Assembly: GCF_003217155.1 (NCBI RefSeq) | Contig: NZ_QJSU01000001.1 | Coordinates: forward strand, 434,001 to 498,000 | Reading direction: 5' to 3' | Length of the DNA: 64,000 bases | DNA from: Psychrobacter fozii | GTDB lineage: Bacteria > Pseudomonadota > Gammaproteobacteria > Pseudomonadales > Moraxellaceae | In this document: positions 38,488 through 46,574 of the stretch, in pieces | Layout: every line of letters starts with the position of its first letter | How positions within the stretch are numbered: position 1 is the stretch's first letter | Position numbers and translations under genes: made by a program | The notes under the pieces: generated by a model | What the model was told of the DNA's origin: nothing | The model's database searches: none | Seen by the model: the letters and a program-made list of their open reading frames with translations, nothing else

Positions 38488-38545
38488 GGCGCAAGGGTAT
38501 GTGCCTGTAATAATCGACGACGCGAGGGTATGCGTCTGCAATAAT
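38488..38545 (+). promoter_or_regulatory. Tandem hairpin motif in the gltA leader
   Basis: Two 18-nt hairpins 31 nt apart: GGCGCAAGGGTATGTGCC (38488-38505) and GACGCGAGGGTATGCGTC (38519-38536). Each has a 6-bp stem and the identical loop AGGGTA, and is followed by TG(T/C)AATAAT. Stem pair 2 changes from G-C to A-T and pair 4 from G-T to G-C, so the structure is preserved while the sequence varies. The second ends 45 nt before the gltA ATG. I do not recognise this as a described riboswitch or protein-binding element. Confidence 0.7.
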
Positions 38546-38581
38546 TTTATTCTAACAAGCTAAAACAATGGAGAGCAATTT

Positions 38582-39862
38582 ATGGCTGACACTAATGCCA
38601 AATTAACCGTAAATGGTAAAGAGTACGAATTTCCTATCATCGAAGGTACTTTAGGGCGCCCAGTTATCGATATTGCTGCTCTACAAGACTCAGGCTTTTG
38701 GTCTTATGACCCTGGTTTTAAAGTAACAGCCCCTGTTGAATCAAAGATTACTTATATTGATGGTGGCAAAGGCGAGTTATTACACCGCGGCTACCCTATC
38801 GATCAGTTAGCAAACAACGCTGAATACTTAGAAGTTGCTTATGCACTGATTCATGGTGACCTACCAAACGCTGAGCAAAAAGCAGACTTCTTTGAAAAAA
38901 TCCGTAAACATACGGGTGTTCATGACCAATTACGTAAGTTTTTTGAAGGCTTCCGCCGTGACGCGCATCCGATGGCTATCATGGTCGGTGTCGTTGGTGC
39001 GTTATCAGCGTTCTATCATGAAAATCTAGATGTGAGCAATGAAGAGCATCGTGAGATCACTGCTATTCGTCTAATCGCTAAGATGCCAACACTGGCTGCA
39101 ATGAGTTATAAATACTCACAAGGCGAGCCGTTCATGTATCCGCGTAATGACTTTAACTACGCAGAAAACTTCTTGTACATGATGTTTGCGACGCCTGCTG
39201 ATGTTGATTATAAAACCAACGACGTCATCACTCGCGCAATGGACAAAATCTTTACTTTGCATGCTGACCATGAGCAAAACGCTTCAACGTCTACTGTACG
39301 TTTGGCTGGTTCTACTGGTGCAAACCCTTATGCATGTATCGCTGCTGGTATCGCAGCCCTTTGGGGTCCATCACATGGCGGCGCGAACGAAGCTGTTCTT
39401 GAGATGTTAGACGAAATCGGTTCAGTTGAAAACGTACCTGCATTCATGGAAAAAGTGAAGAGCCGTGAAGTGAAGCTAATGGGCTTTGGTCATCGTGTTT
39501 ACAAAAACTTTGACCCACGCGCACAAGTCATGAAAGAAACTTGTGACGAAGTACTTGCGGCACTTGGTATCAACGATCCTAAGCTTGAGTTGGCGATGGC
39601 GCTTGAAAAGATTGCTTTAGAAGACCCGTTCTTCGTTGAGCGTAACCTATATCCAAACGTTGATTTTTACTCTGGCATTATCTTAAAAGCCATCGGTATC
39701 CCAACGTCAATGTTTACCGTAATCTTCTCACTAGCTCGTACTTCTGGTTGGATCAGCCATTGGTTAGAGATGCACAGTGCACCGTTCAAAATCGGTCGTC
39801 CACGTCAGTTATACACTGGCGAGTCGCATCGCGATTTTGTTAAAGTTGAAGACCGTAAATAG
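38582..39862 (+). CDS. gltA: Citrate synthase (type II)
   Basis: Condenses acetyl-CoA and oxaloacetate. 426 residues, the size of NADH-sensitive hexameric enzymes of gammaproteobacteria; the N-terminal [20 protein letters not shown] domain fits that type. Active-site features: [30 protein letters not shown] with catalytic His, [27 protein letters not shown] and PNVDFYSG with the catalytic Asp. GGAG lies 8 nt upstream of the ATG. The leader carries a duplicated hairpin, and a terminator follows at 39885. Confidence 0.98.
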   Translation: MADTNAKLTVNGKEYEFPIIEGTLGRPVIDIAALQDSGFWSYDPGFKVTAPVESKITYIDGGKGELLHRGYPIDQLANNAEYLEVAYALIHGDLPNAEQKADFFEKIRKHTGVHDQLRKFFEGFRRDAHPMAIMVGVVGALSAFYHENLDVSNEEHREITAIRLIAKMPTLAAMSYKYSQGEPFMYPRNDFNYAENFLYMMFATPADVDYKTNDVITRAMDKIFTLHADHEQNASTSTVRLAGSTGANPYACIAAGIAALWGPSHGGANEAVLEMLDEIGSVENVPAFMEKVKSREVKLMGFGHRVYKNFDPRAQVMKETCDEVLAALGINDPKLELAMALEKIALEDPFFVERNLYPNVDFYSGIILKAIGIPTSMFTVIFSLARTSGWISHWLEMHSAPFKIGRPRQLYTGESHRDFVKVEDRK

Positions 39863-39884
39863 ATAGAGATAATATTCTCTCAAT

Positions 39885-39914
39885 AAAAAATCCCGCCATT
39901 GTGCGGGATTTTTT
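39885..39914 (+). terminator. Rho-independent terminator of gltA
   Basis: AAAAAATCCCGC / GCGGGATTTTTT stem with a 6-nt loop and T-run, 22 bp after the gltA stop. It is symmetric, so it can also end the convergent lipoprotein gene. Confidence 0.95.
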
Positions 39915-39948
39915 ATTGCTTAGAAATTGTCTTGATTACTAGAAATAT

Positions 39949-40926
39949 TTATTTAAACGATTCTAATGTCTGCTCGTACTTGGCAATCTGTTCATCGTAT
40001 CCTTCAATCGTCTCGTTAAACTTAGACATAAGCGACTCAAACTCTTTTTGTTGATCAATTTTCATCTGTTGCATATCAATGACTTGTTGGGCTTCTATTT
40101 GCTCCCAAACTTGATGTTGGATTATCAACCGTGCCAGCGCTGGACTCTTGGCACTGACTCTCCCAGCAATTTCTGCGCTTTCAAACAACTGTGGCGCCAA
40201 TGTCGCTATATTAATTAAAGTATTGATATCTTCTGCATTAAGTGGAGACGTCACAGGCTGATAAAGGGCATCCATCGCTTGCTGATAGCTGTCAATGATT
40301 TGATCTTCGGTCATCATAGTAGGTTTACGTGGTTCAAGACTGATACGTTTTAAGACAGTTAAATCTCGCTCACCCACTTCTGTACTGGTATTGATATCAG
40401 CCGTAGCCTCAACATCGCTATCTACAGCAGTAGTATCTACCGAATTAGTAGATGCGATGACTGAAGAAGTAGGGTCAGCTACGTTTTTGTCGCTGCCATC
40501 AATGATATCGTCAGTATTATCGGTCTTGATATTAGTATTGAGTAGCGAGTCTGCATTTTCTGATGTGTCAGCAACTTCCAGTGATTCATACTCTGCTTGT
40601 AAGCGGCGTTGTAACCCTTGCATCTGTGTGACGTAAATGGGCTGAAACTGCTTTATACGAGCAGCGGCCGCATCGCTTTGTGCCATTGGTTCACTGTCTT
40701 GAGCGTTTTCTGGATCACTGGTCTGACTGGCATCGACGACAGGTTGTGTATCTGACTGCTGCTGACAACCTGTCAATAAAATTATGCCGGTCAGTGTTGC
40801 CACTAGCAGTGTTGAGGACGAGCGCCGTGGCTGAACACTCTCATTAAGAGAGTTATCATGGTCCAAACGGTTATTCGCTTTATGACTGGCACTCAGAGCG
40901 AGCTTTACTGGCAAAAATTTAAACAT
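39949..40926 (-). CDS. Putative lipoprotein, function unknown
   Basis: 325 residues. A hydrophobic stretch LLVATLTGIILLTGC ends in a lipobox (LTGC, Cys near residue 54), followed by an acidic Gln/Asp/Ser-rich segment. About 38 polar residues precede the hydrophobic stretch, long for a lipoprotein signal; no nearer ATG is visible. Residues about 85-110 (RIKQFQPIYVTQMQGLQRRLQAEYESLE) and the last 60 (QQVIDMQQMKIDQQKEFES...) look like coiled coils; the middle is Asp/Thr/Ser-rich and disordered. The motif LEPRKPTMMTEDQIIDSYQ is not one I recognise. Probably an envelope protein. It shares the gltA terminator. Confidence 0.65.
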   Translation of the reverse strand: MFKFLPVKLALSASHKANNRLDHDNSLNESVQPRRSSSTLLVATLTGIILLTGCQQQSDTQPVVDASQTSDPENAQDSEPMAQSDAAAARIKQFQPIYVTQMQGLQRRLQAEYESLEVADTSENADSLLNTNIKTDNTDDIIDGSDKNVADPTSSVIASTNSVDTTAVDSDVEATADINTSTEVGERDLTVLKRISLEPRKPTMMTEDQIIDSYQQAMDALYQPVTSPLNAEDINTLINIATLAPQLFESAEIAGRVSAKSPALARLIIQHQVWEQIEAQQVIDMQQMKIDQQKEFESLMSKFNETIEGYDEQIAKYEQTLESFK

Positions 40927-41059
40927 GAGTGTAAATATCCTTGTTAAAGCACAAATATTAAAAGCTATAGCTACCGTAGCAATCCTTTGCTACTTTACTT
41001 TTCTCAGAGTTATCGTGACCTTGTAAAGCATAAAGCATGCTTTATACTAATTCTTATCA

Positions 41060-41166
41060 TATAGTCATTCCACTATAAAAGTATTACTGCTTTAACCTCA
41101 TTTGAAGTATTAAACATACATCTACACTCGGTTGCCTTGTACTACTTTTAAATTGAATCAGCTATA
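41060..41166. repeat. 107-bp MITE-like dispersed repeat, copy 2
   Basis: Same length and orientation as 585-691. It starts TATAGTCATTCC and ends GAATCAGCTATA; its right inverted end is slightly more diverged than in copy 1. The shared core includes TTTAACCTC (TTAACCTC in both), TTGAAGTATT and ACTCGGTTGCCTTG. It sits between the lipoprotein gene and the HExxH gene, ending 26 bp from the stop of the latter. Confidence 0.8.
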
Positions 41167-41191
41167 GTCACTATTTATCTCTATAAGAAAA

Positions 41192-41728
41192 TTAAATTGT
41201 GAACGAGCTATCTGTATTTTTTGTTTCGTCGATAGAGCTTGTGACCAAAAATGGAATGCAGGCCTCCAAAGCTTGGCAGTCTTGTCCGCGCTGATGGCTA
41301 ATAAAGTAATCCTGTACCATGCGTGCTTGCTGCTCGATACCATACTTAAGAAAGGGTTTTCCTACCTCAATCACATAATCATAACGACGATCGATAACCG
41401 CACCACGTACGACTTTCAATCCATGCTGTAATTGCCATACATGCGTTAGCTCATGTATCAGCCAGCTTTGTTTGCCTAAAGGAGCATCGCTAAAATCTGT
41501 AATCCAATCTGCAGGATTAAAGTAAATATTGCCATTAGGGCTAACGGCATAATTTTTTAGCACCCACCAAGCAGTCTTAAGCTGAACGCCATCAAGGTCA
41601 ATGCTGTCACCGAATACTGAACGTGCTAGCGTCACCTCGCTCACAGTGAGTAAGCGTGATTGCTGCTGTGCACTGCGATATAAATATCGATTCAAAAAAC
41701 GCTTAAATATCGATCGAGACTTCATCAC
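41192..41728 (-). CDS. HExxH-motif protein, vgr-related/DUF4157-like
   Basis: 178 residues without a signal peptide. The core LIHELTHVWQLQHG contains an HELTH zinc-protease-like motif, preceded by NIYFNPADWITDFSDAPLGKQSW and followed by GIEQQARMVQDYF, where the conserved Glu could be a third metal ligand. Proteins with this layout are often annotated as vgr-related or DUF4157 proteins, but I see no type VI secretion gene nearby, so that name should not be over-read. The N-terminus is basic (KSRSIFKRFLNRYLYR). Enzymatic activity is unproven. A MITE-like repeat lies just after its stop. Confidence 0.65.
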   Translation of the reverse strand: MMKSRSIFKRFLNRYLYRSAQQQSRLLTVSEVTLARSVFGDSIDLDGVQLKTAWWVLKNYAVSPNGNIYFNPADWITDFSDAPLGKQSWLIHELTHVWQLQHGLKVVRGAVIDRRYDYVIEVGKPFLKYGIEQQARMVQDYFISHQRGQDCQALEACIPFLVTSSIDETKNTDSSFTI

Positions 41729-42155
41729 TGTAATATCCTATGCTTGATAGACCACTTTTAATAAATTATGCTTAGTGAGCCATGCTTATTGATACTGCTC
41801 ATCGATATGACTGAACCATTAATAGGGATAAAGTCTGAAAACCAAAGTAGTTGGGACATAAGCGATACACTTAGCGAGCTTTCATTAACATAAGATTGCG
41901 TTAACCTATCGTGTAGACACATAGCAAATATAGTCGATTCAATTAGCCTTTTTTTATTGCTAAGATCTAATATTCATTTAAGGTCTAATATTCATTAATG
42001 CGAAAACCATGCCAAGCAGGTAGAAATGTTTAGCTTCAATAAAAATGATAAATATAGTGTGGTGTGTAGCGGTTTAGATGAACCCATAAAAACTTATCCA
42101 TAACTGTTGTGACACGCGAATTGATAGCTGTTTAAACTGATAATAGAGAAGCCCT
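41729..42155. other. Gene-free region before rarA
   Basis: 427 bp without an ORF I can support. It contains a lone 16-bp TATAGTCGATTCAATT at 41929-41944, identical in type to the inverted terminus of the 107-bp repeat but without its body, and an 18-bp tandem duplication with consensus AAGRTCTAATATTCATTW at 41962-41997 (two units, 16 of 18 identical). The rarA promoter must lie here. Confidence 0.55.
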
Positions 42156-43445
42156 ATGCCACCTAGTTTTCATGCTGATACTCCACTTGCTCAGCGCATG
42201 CGCCCAAACACGCTCAATGCCATTATCGGTCAAGAGCATTTACTGGCCGCAGGTGCACCGTTACGCCGCTTGGTAGAGCAAGGGCATCTGCCATCTATTA
42301 TCCTGCACGGTGAAGCAGGTATCGGCAAAACGACTATCGCGATGCTATTAGCAGATGCCGTTGGTCGTCCCTTTCATGCGCTGTCCGCGTTGAATACTGG
42401 GGTTAAACAGTTACGCGAAGTCTTAGATAATAAGGATTCACTGACATTTGAATCACCTGTGGTCTTCATTGATGAAATTCATCGATTTAATAAGGCACAG
42501 CAGGATGCGCTACTGGGCGCGGTAGAGTCTGGCGATATCACTTTGATTGGTGCCACGACCGAAAACCCCTCATTTAGTGTCAATAATGCGCTACTATCAC
42601 GTTGCCAAGTGTATCGTCTAGAACCTCTGATACCAGAGCAGATAGGCGCAGTGCTACAACGAGCGCTGTCGGAAGACAATATACTCAATAAATTAACCGT
42701 CGACTTGCAAGCAAAAGACATTATCAGCCAACTGGCACATGGTGATGCTAGAAAGGCGCTAAACTTATTAGAGCTTGCCATTCAAACGGCTGACGCTAAG
42801 CAATCACCGATTATCGTCGATGATGCATTGGTCGGTCGGGTAGCACAGACTGCACTGATCCGCTACGATAAAGATGGTGAGCAGCATTACGATATCGTCT
42901 CAGCAATGATAAAATCAGTGCGTGGCTCCGATCCTGATGCTGCACTATATTGGATGGCTCGGATGCTGGTAGGCGGCGAGCCTGCTGACTTCATTGCACG
43001 CCGTTTGGTCATTTTGGCCAGCGAAGATATCGGCAATGCCAACCCTAATGCCTTACTTCTTGCTGATGCAGCACTACGCAGTGTGCAATCCATTGGTATG
43101 CCTGAGGCACGTCTAATTTTAGGTCAAGTGGTGGTTTATCTGGCGACCAGTGCCAAAAGTAATAGCACGTATAAAGCGATCAATGCTGCGATGACGTTGG
43201 CAGAAAAAGATGCCTCTCCTGTGCCGCTACATCTACGTAATGGCGTGACCAAGCTGATGCGCAGTCAGGGATACGGTCAAGGTTACGCCTACCCGCACGA
43301 TTATCCCAACCATTATTATCCGCAGTCTTATTTACCAGAAAATTTAATCGGCACACGCTTTTATGAGTTTGCAGACAATCAACGAGAGCAGCATAGCAAA
43401 CAATTTATGGACTGGCTAAAAACCCAAGCAGCAAGTAATGACTAA
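42156..43445 (+). CDS. rarA: Replication-associated recombination protein A (MgsA/RarA)
   Basis: Clamp-loader-like AAA+ ATPase acting at stalled replication forks. 429 residues. PLAQRMRPNTLNAIIGQEHLL opens the family; Walker A is GEAGIGKTT (Ala and Ile rather than the commoner Pro and Thr), Walker B VVFIDEIHRFNKAQQDALL, sensor 1 LIGATTENPSFSVNNALLSRC, then GDARKALNLLELA and the C-terminal tetramerisation region IKSVRGSDPDAALYWMARML, YPHDYPNHYYPQSYLP. No membership in an operon is obvious; about 330 bp separate it from ribB. Confidence 0.96.
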   Translation: MPPSFHADTPLAQRMRPNTLNAIIGQEHLLAAGAPLRRLVEQGHLPSIILHGEAGIGKTTIAMLLADAVGRPFHALSALNTGVKQLREVLDNKDSLTFESPVVFIDEIHRFNKAQQDALLGAVESGDITLIGATTENPSFSVNNALLSRCQVYRLEPLIPEQIGAVLQRALSEDNILNKLTVDLQAKDIISQLAHGDARKALNLLELAIQTADAKQSPIIVDDALVGRVAQTALIRYDKDGEQHYDIVSAMIKSVRGSDPDAALYWMARMLVGGEPADFIARRLVILASEDIGNANPNALLLADAALRSVQSIGMPEARLILGQVVVYLATSAKSNSTYKAINAAMTLAEKDASPVPLHLRNGVTKLMRSQGYGQGYAYPHDYPNHYYPQSYLPENLIGTRFYEFADNQREQHSKQFMDWLKTQAASND

Positions 43446-43773
43446 CCATGCATGACACGGCTCAGTTCATTATCTAATGTACGCTTTAATGCACAAATGA
43501 TAGCAGTCATTGATAATACTTATGACTATTTTTGACATACTGAACGATATAGTGGGAAGATGACACAGCACATTGCGATGAAAAGCGTTAAAATGACCTC
43601 ATAATGATATATACAAGCCATTAAGTGCGTCACTTTTTATTGAATGACATTACTGATAGCGCGCTTTGCTTGACCGTAACAGCGCTTTGTATCATCTGCT
43701 GCTACAATAGGCAGATAATGCTCTATATTCCAAATCACACCTATCTATAAATAATAAAATATTGAGATTTACT
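43446..43773. other. rarA-ribB intergenic region
   Basis: 328 bp without a gene. I looked for an FMN riboswitch, as is frequent before ribB, and do not see its conserved AGGG/GGTGAAATTCC-type blocks. A short inverted repeat ATCTGC / GCAGAT with TACAAT between (about 43695-43720) may be part of the ribB promoter. Confidence 0.5.
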
Positions 43774-44886
43774 ATGAGTTTAAATACGATCCCTGAGATT
43801 ATCGAAGACATTCGTGCTGGTAAAATGGTCGTCTTGATGGATGATGAAGACCGCGAAAACGAAGGTGATATCATCATGGCAGCGACCCATGTGCGCCCTG
43901 AAGATATTAACTTTATGATTACCCATGCGCGTGGCTTAGTCTGTTTGACTATCTCACAAGCTCGTGCGCACCAGCTGTCTTTACCACTGATGTCTGAGCG
44001 CAACGAAGCAAAATTCAGCACCAACTTTACCGTATCAATCGAAGCGGCTGAAGGCGTTACAACTGGTATTTCCGCTGCCGATCGCGCCCGTACTATTCAA
44101 GCAGCGGTTTCTGCTACTGCTAAAGCTGAAGATATTGTACAGCCTGGCCATATCTTTCCTATCATTGCGCAAGATGGTGGTGTATTGCATCGCGCTGGTC
44201 ACACAGAAGCAGGTTGTGATTTATCACGCCTAGCAGGCCTTGAGCCAGCATCTGTGCTGGTCGAAATCATCAATGCTGATGGTACGATGGCACGTCGTGA
44301 TGATCTAGAAATATTTGCTAAAGAGCATGATCTAAAAATAGGTACGATTGCTGATCTTATCAACTATCGTATTGCGAATGAACAGACAGTAGAAGAAGTA
44401 GAATCATATCCTTTTGAAACTGAACATGGTACGTTCACCTTGCATCGCTTCCGTGAATTTGGTGCTGATGAGACCCATTTAGCGTTAGTCAAAGGCGATG
44501 TCAGCGAAGGCGTTAGTACGGTACGTGTTCATGGCTTCCATCCATTACGTGATTTGTTTGCGGCTAAAAATGACATGACTGGCCGTAGTGGCTGGAGCGT
44601 ACAAGCCGCATTAAAAGAAATTAGTGCCTCGGATCGCGGTGTATTGGTTTGGATTGGTAGTAACCAACCTGTTGATTTAGGGGATGCGTTAGATAAAGCC
44701 GCAGACAATGAATCGCAATCAACGCTCACTCAACAGCCGTATCGTAGCGTTGGTGTTGGCGCACAAATATTACGTCACTTAGGTGTCCGTGATATGCGTT
44801 TATTGTCATCACCGATGAAGTTTTATGCGTTATCAGGTTTTGAATTAAACGTGGTCGATTTCGTTCAAGCACCGCAACAAGACTAA
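43774..44886 (+). CDS. ribB: 3,4-dihydroxy-2-butanone 4-phosphate synthase with degenerate GTP cyclohydrolase II-like domain
   Basis: Riboflavin pathway enzyme making DHBP from ribulose 5-phosphate. The N-terminal 200 residues are a complete RibB: VVLMDDEDRENEGDIIMAAT, CLTISQARAHQLSLP, TNFTVSIEAAEGVTTGISAADRA, HIFPIIAQDGGVLHRAGHTEAGCDL. Residues about 205-370 are RibA-like (ALVKGDVSEGVSTVRVHGF, RSVGVGAQILRHLGVRDMRLL), but the zinc-binding CxTGDxxxSxxCDC block is replaced by FHPLRDLFAAKNDMTGR with no Cys, so GTP cyclohydrolase activity is very unlikely; a separate ribA is needed. The ATG at 43774 is preferred over the TTG at 43762. Confidence 0.94.
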   Translation: MSLNTIPEIIEDIRAGKMVVLMDDEDRENEGDIIMAATHVRPEDINFMITHARGLVCLTISQARAHQLSLPLMSERNEAKFSTNFTVSIEAAEGVTTGISAADRARTIQAAVSATAKAEDIVQPGHIFPIIAQDGGVLHRAGHTEAGCDLSRLAGLEPASVLVEIINADGTMARRDDLEIFAKEHDLKIGTIADLINYRIANEQTVEEVESYPFETEHGTFTLHRFREFGADETHLALVKGDVSEGVSTVRVHGFHPLRDLFAAKNDMTGRSGWSVQAALKEISASDRGVLVWIGSNQPVDLGDALDKAADNESQSTLTQQPYRSVGVGAQILRHLGVRDMRLLSSPMKFYALSGFELNVVDFVQAPQQD

Positions 44887-44924
44887 TATCTGCTTGCACT
44901 ATTGAGTCAAAAAACAAAGTATAA

Positions 44925-44959
44925 AAAAGGCACGCTACTCCAATGGTAGCGTGCCTTTT
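44925..44959. terminator. Bidirectional terminator between ribB and the thioesterase gene
   Basis: AAAAGGCACGCTAC / GTAGCGTGCCTTTT perfect 14-bp stem with a 7-nt loop. It serves convergent genes. Confidence 0.95.
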
Positions 44960-45023
44960 CTATGTTTGATAATTTTACTTACTATTTCAACTCATTCACT
45001 TATATAAAATAATTCTTTGAGTT

Positions 45024-45515
45024 TTAATACTCAGGCGTATGGCCAAATTTTGCCTCTAGTGCTAATAACCGTTCACGCTCCTCGATTGTCCATGGTAATT
45101 TATCCTTTCCACTACTATCTAGACGCACCACAACTGCCTCAGCCGTCGCAACGACTGCCTGTTGTGCCGTACTGTAGTAACTGTACTCTATTACGATGCT
45201 GGTCCTACCCAAGCGCTGACAACGCACACCCAATAATAAAGTATCTGGATAAATCACAGGACGTAAATACTGACAGCTCGATTGAGCCAATACGGTGATC
45301 ATGCTGCCATCAAACATCCCTAATGTCTGCAAATACCCAATACGCGCTGATTCAGCATAGCGATAATAAACGACATTGTTTAAATGATTAAAGGCATCCA
45401 TTTCGCCCCAATGAATAGGCTGATGATGAATCACTGGATAATGAGATAGTTCGTCAGGATTATGGTTTTCTGCGATAGTAGAGGCCAAATGTGCTTCTTG
45501 GTTCAAACTGTCCAT
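45024..45515 (-). CDS. Acyl-CoA thioesterase, 4-hydroxybenzoyl-CoA thioesterase (YbgC) family
   Basis: Single hotdog-fold domain of 163 residues. HWGEMDAFNHLNNVVYYRYAESAR contains the family D-x-x-x-H-x-N-N-x-x-Y signature with the catalytic Asp, and VIEYSYYSTAQQAVVATAEAVVV forms the later strands. The ATG at 45515 (MDSLNQEAHL) has AAGAGA upstream, better than the frame opening at 45560. It follows hemX by about 60 bp in the same direction and may be co-transcribed. Substrate is unknown; in this family it ranges from aromatic to fatty acyl-CoAs. Confidence 0.88.
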   Translation of the reverse strand: MDSLNQEAHLASTIAENHNPDELSHYPVIHHQPIHWGEMDAFNHLNNVVYYRYAESARIGYLQTLGMFDGSMITVLAQSSCQYLRPVIYPDTLLLGVRCQRLGRTSIVIEYSYYSTAQQAVVATAEAVVVRLDSSGKDKLPWTIEERERLLALEAKFGHTPEY

Positions 45516-45576
45516 AATGTCATTTCTCTTATTCTTTGTATTAATAAATTTTTGGCACAATAGGGTCTGTTGAACA

Positions 45577-46518
45577 TTAACGTTTTGGTTGATCCAAAAT
45601 CTGTGTCGTTAACAACGGTGTTGGTTTTGGTGCATTGGCAATTAATCGATCTAACCAATCTATAACTTCTGGAATATTCGCAGGTGATGATTTGGTCTGT
45701 ACATTGGTCTCGTTAACCGCTTTTTTTGTACTTGCCGATGTTTGCTTGTCTGAATTTTTTGGCTCTAGATTTTGAGGGACTAAACTCTGCAATTGCTTTC
45801 GCGCTTGCGTCAAATAGCTAATAAATTGATCTTGCTCACGCATATTGCTGGCTTGATTTGCTAGATTCAATGTCATGATGACTTCATGAATCACGAGCTG
45901 TCTACGTGTTAGACCTGCATTATTATCGGTGGTTTTCGTCGGAGTCGCCGTACTAGTCGCACGCTCATGACTGTGCAAAAAATCTTGAATGTTTTGGATG
46001 GCTAAGTTTTGTAGCTGCCAAGGGCTAGGTTGCGAGCTTCTGGCTTGTAGACGCTCAATATCTTTCATCAAGCTTTGTTTGATCACGATAGTTAGCGCTG
46101 GCGCAATTTCATTACTACTTTGTGAGAGCTGCCAATGTAATCCTCGCAGCAACTCAATCGCAGCATTATCATTATTATCTGCCAACAACCTATCAGCGGC
46201 TTGTATTTGAATACGTAATAAATCTAGCTGGTTTTGAGCTTGACTGCTAACAGTGGCACTAGGCTTTGGTAACGTCTGTTGACTCATCGAAAATAAGCGA
46301 TCATCCATCTCATTAAGACGACTGGCGATTTGCTCATTGCTTTGCAAACGATCATTGACGTTATTTTGAAAACGCTGTTGACTAATATAAAGCCAAAACA
46401 ACGCAGCAACCAGCAACAGAATAACGAACCATTGCAGTCGTACCAACAACATATTTGCTTGCCGGCGTTGTTGAACAGCCGAAGGTTCCTTAGGTAACGA
46501 TTCAGAATTAATTGACAT
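45577..46518 (-). CDS. hemX: HemX-like membrane protein
   Basis: 313 residues: a short cytosolic N-terminus rich in Gln/Arg, one TM helix (about 26-48, LQWFVILLLVAALFWLYISQ), then a periplasmic, largely helical region with LNEMDDRLFSM and LDLLRIQIQAADRLLADNND typical of the HemX/uroporphyrin-III methyltransferase-like family. It is named for its position after hemC-hemD; no methyltransferase motif is present. The C-terminal half has a polar linker (NLEPKNSDKQTSASTK) before a final short conserved part (PEVIDWLDRLI). Role uncertain, perhaps in heme-pathway organisation. Confidence 0.82.
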   Translation of the reverse strand: MSINSESLPKEPSAVQQRRQANMLLVRLQWFVILLLVAALFWLYISQQRFQNNVNDRLQSNEQIASRLNEMDDRLFSMSQQTLPKPSATVSSQAQNQLDLLRIQIQAADRLLADNNDNAAIELLRGLHWQLSQSSNEIAPALTIVIKQSLMKDIERLQARSSQPSPWQLQNLAIQNIQDFLHSHERATSTATPTKTTDNNAGLTRRQLVIHEVIMTLNLANQASNMREQDQFISYLTQARKQLQSLVPQNLEPKNSDKQTSASTKKAVNETNVQTKSSPANIPEVIDWLDRLIANAPKPTPLLTTQILDQPKR

Positions 46519-46574
46519 AAGGCAACGCCGTTATTGGTAGATTTAAATATAGTTAGAATAAAGAATGCAAAAAA

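Larger units (their letters stand above)
37513..38581. other. Large divergent sdhC-gltA control region
   Basis: About 1.07 kb with no credible gene; the small frames near 37316-37759 are unsupported. It carries the sdh and gltA promoters, a hairpin set near the sdh side (37691-37756), a Fur-box-like site at 38272-38290 and a duplicated hairpin just before gltA (38488-38545). The middle (37860-38250) is AT-rich with no clear signal. Confidence 0.7.

Noticed and set aside
38488..38545. CsrA/RsmA binding sites in the gltA leader hairpins
   Set aside because: The loops read AGGGTA and lack the GGA core required by CsrA.
43446..43773. FMN riboswitch before ribB
   Set aside because: The conserved FMN-aptamer blocks are not present, although the position would be typical.
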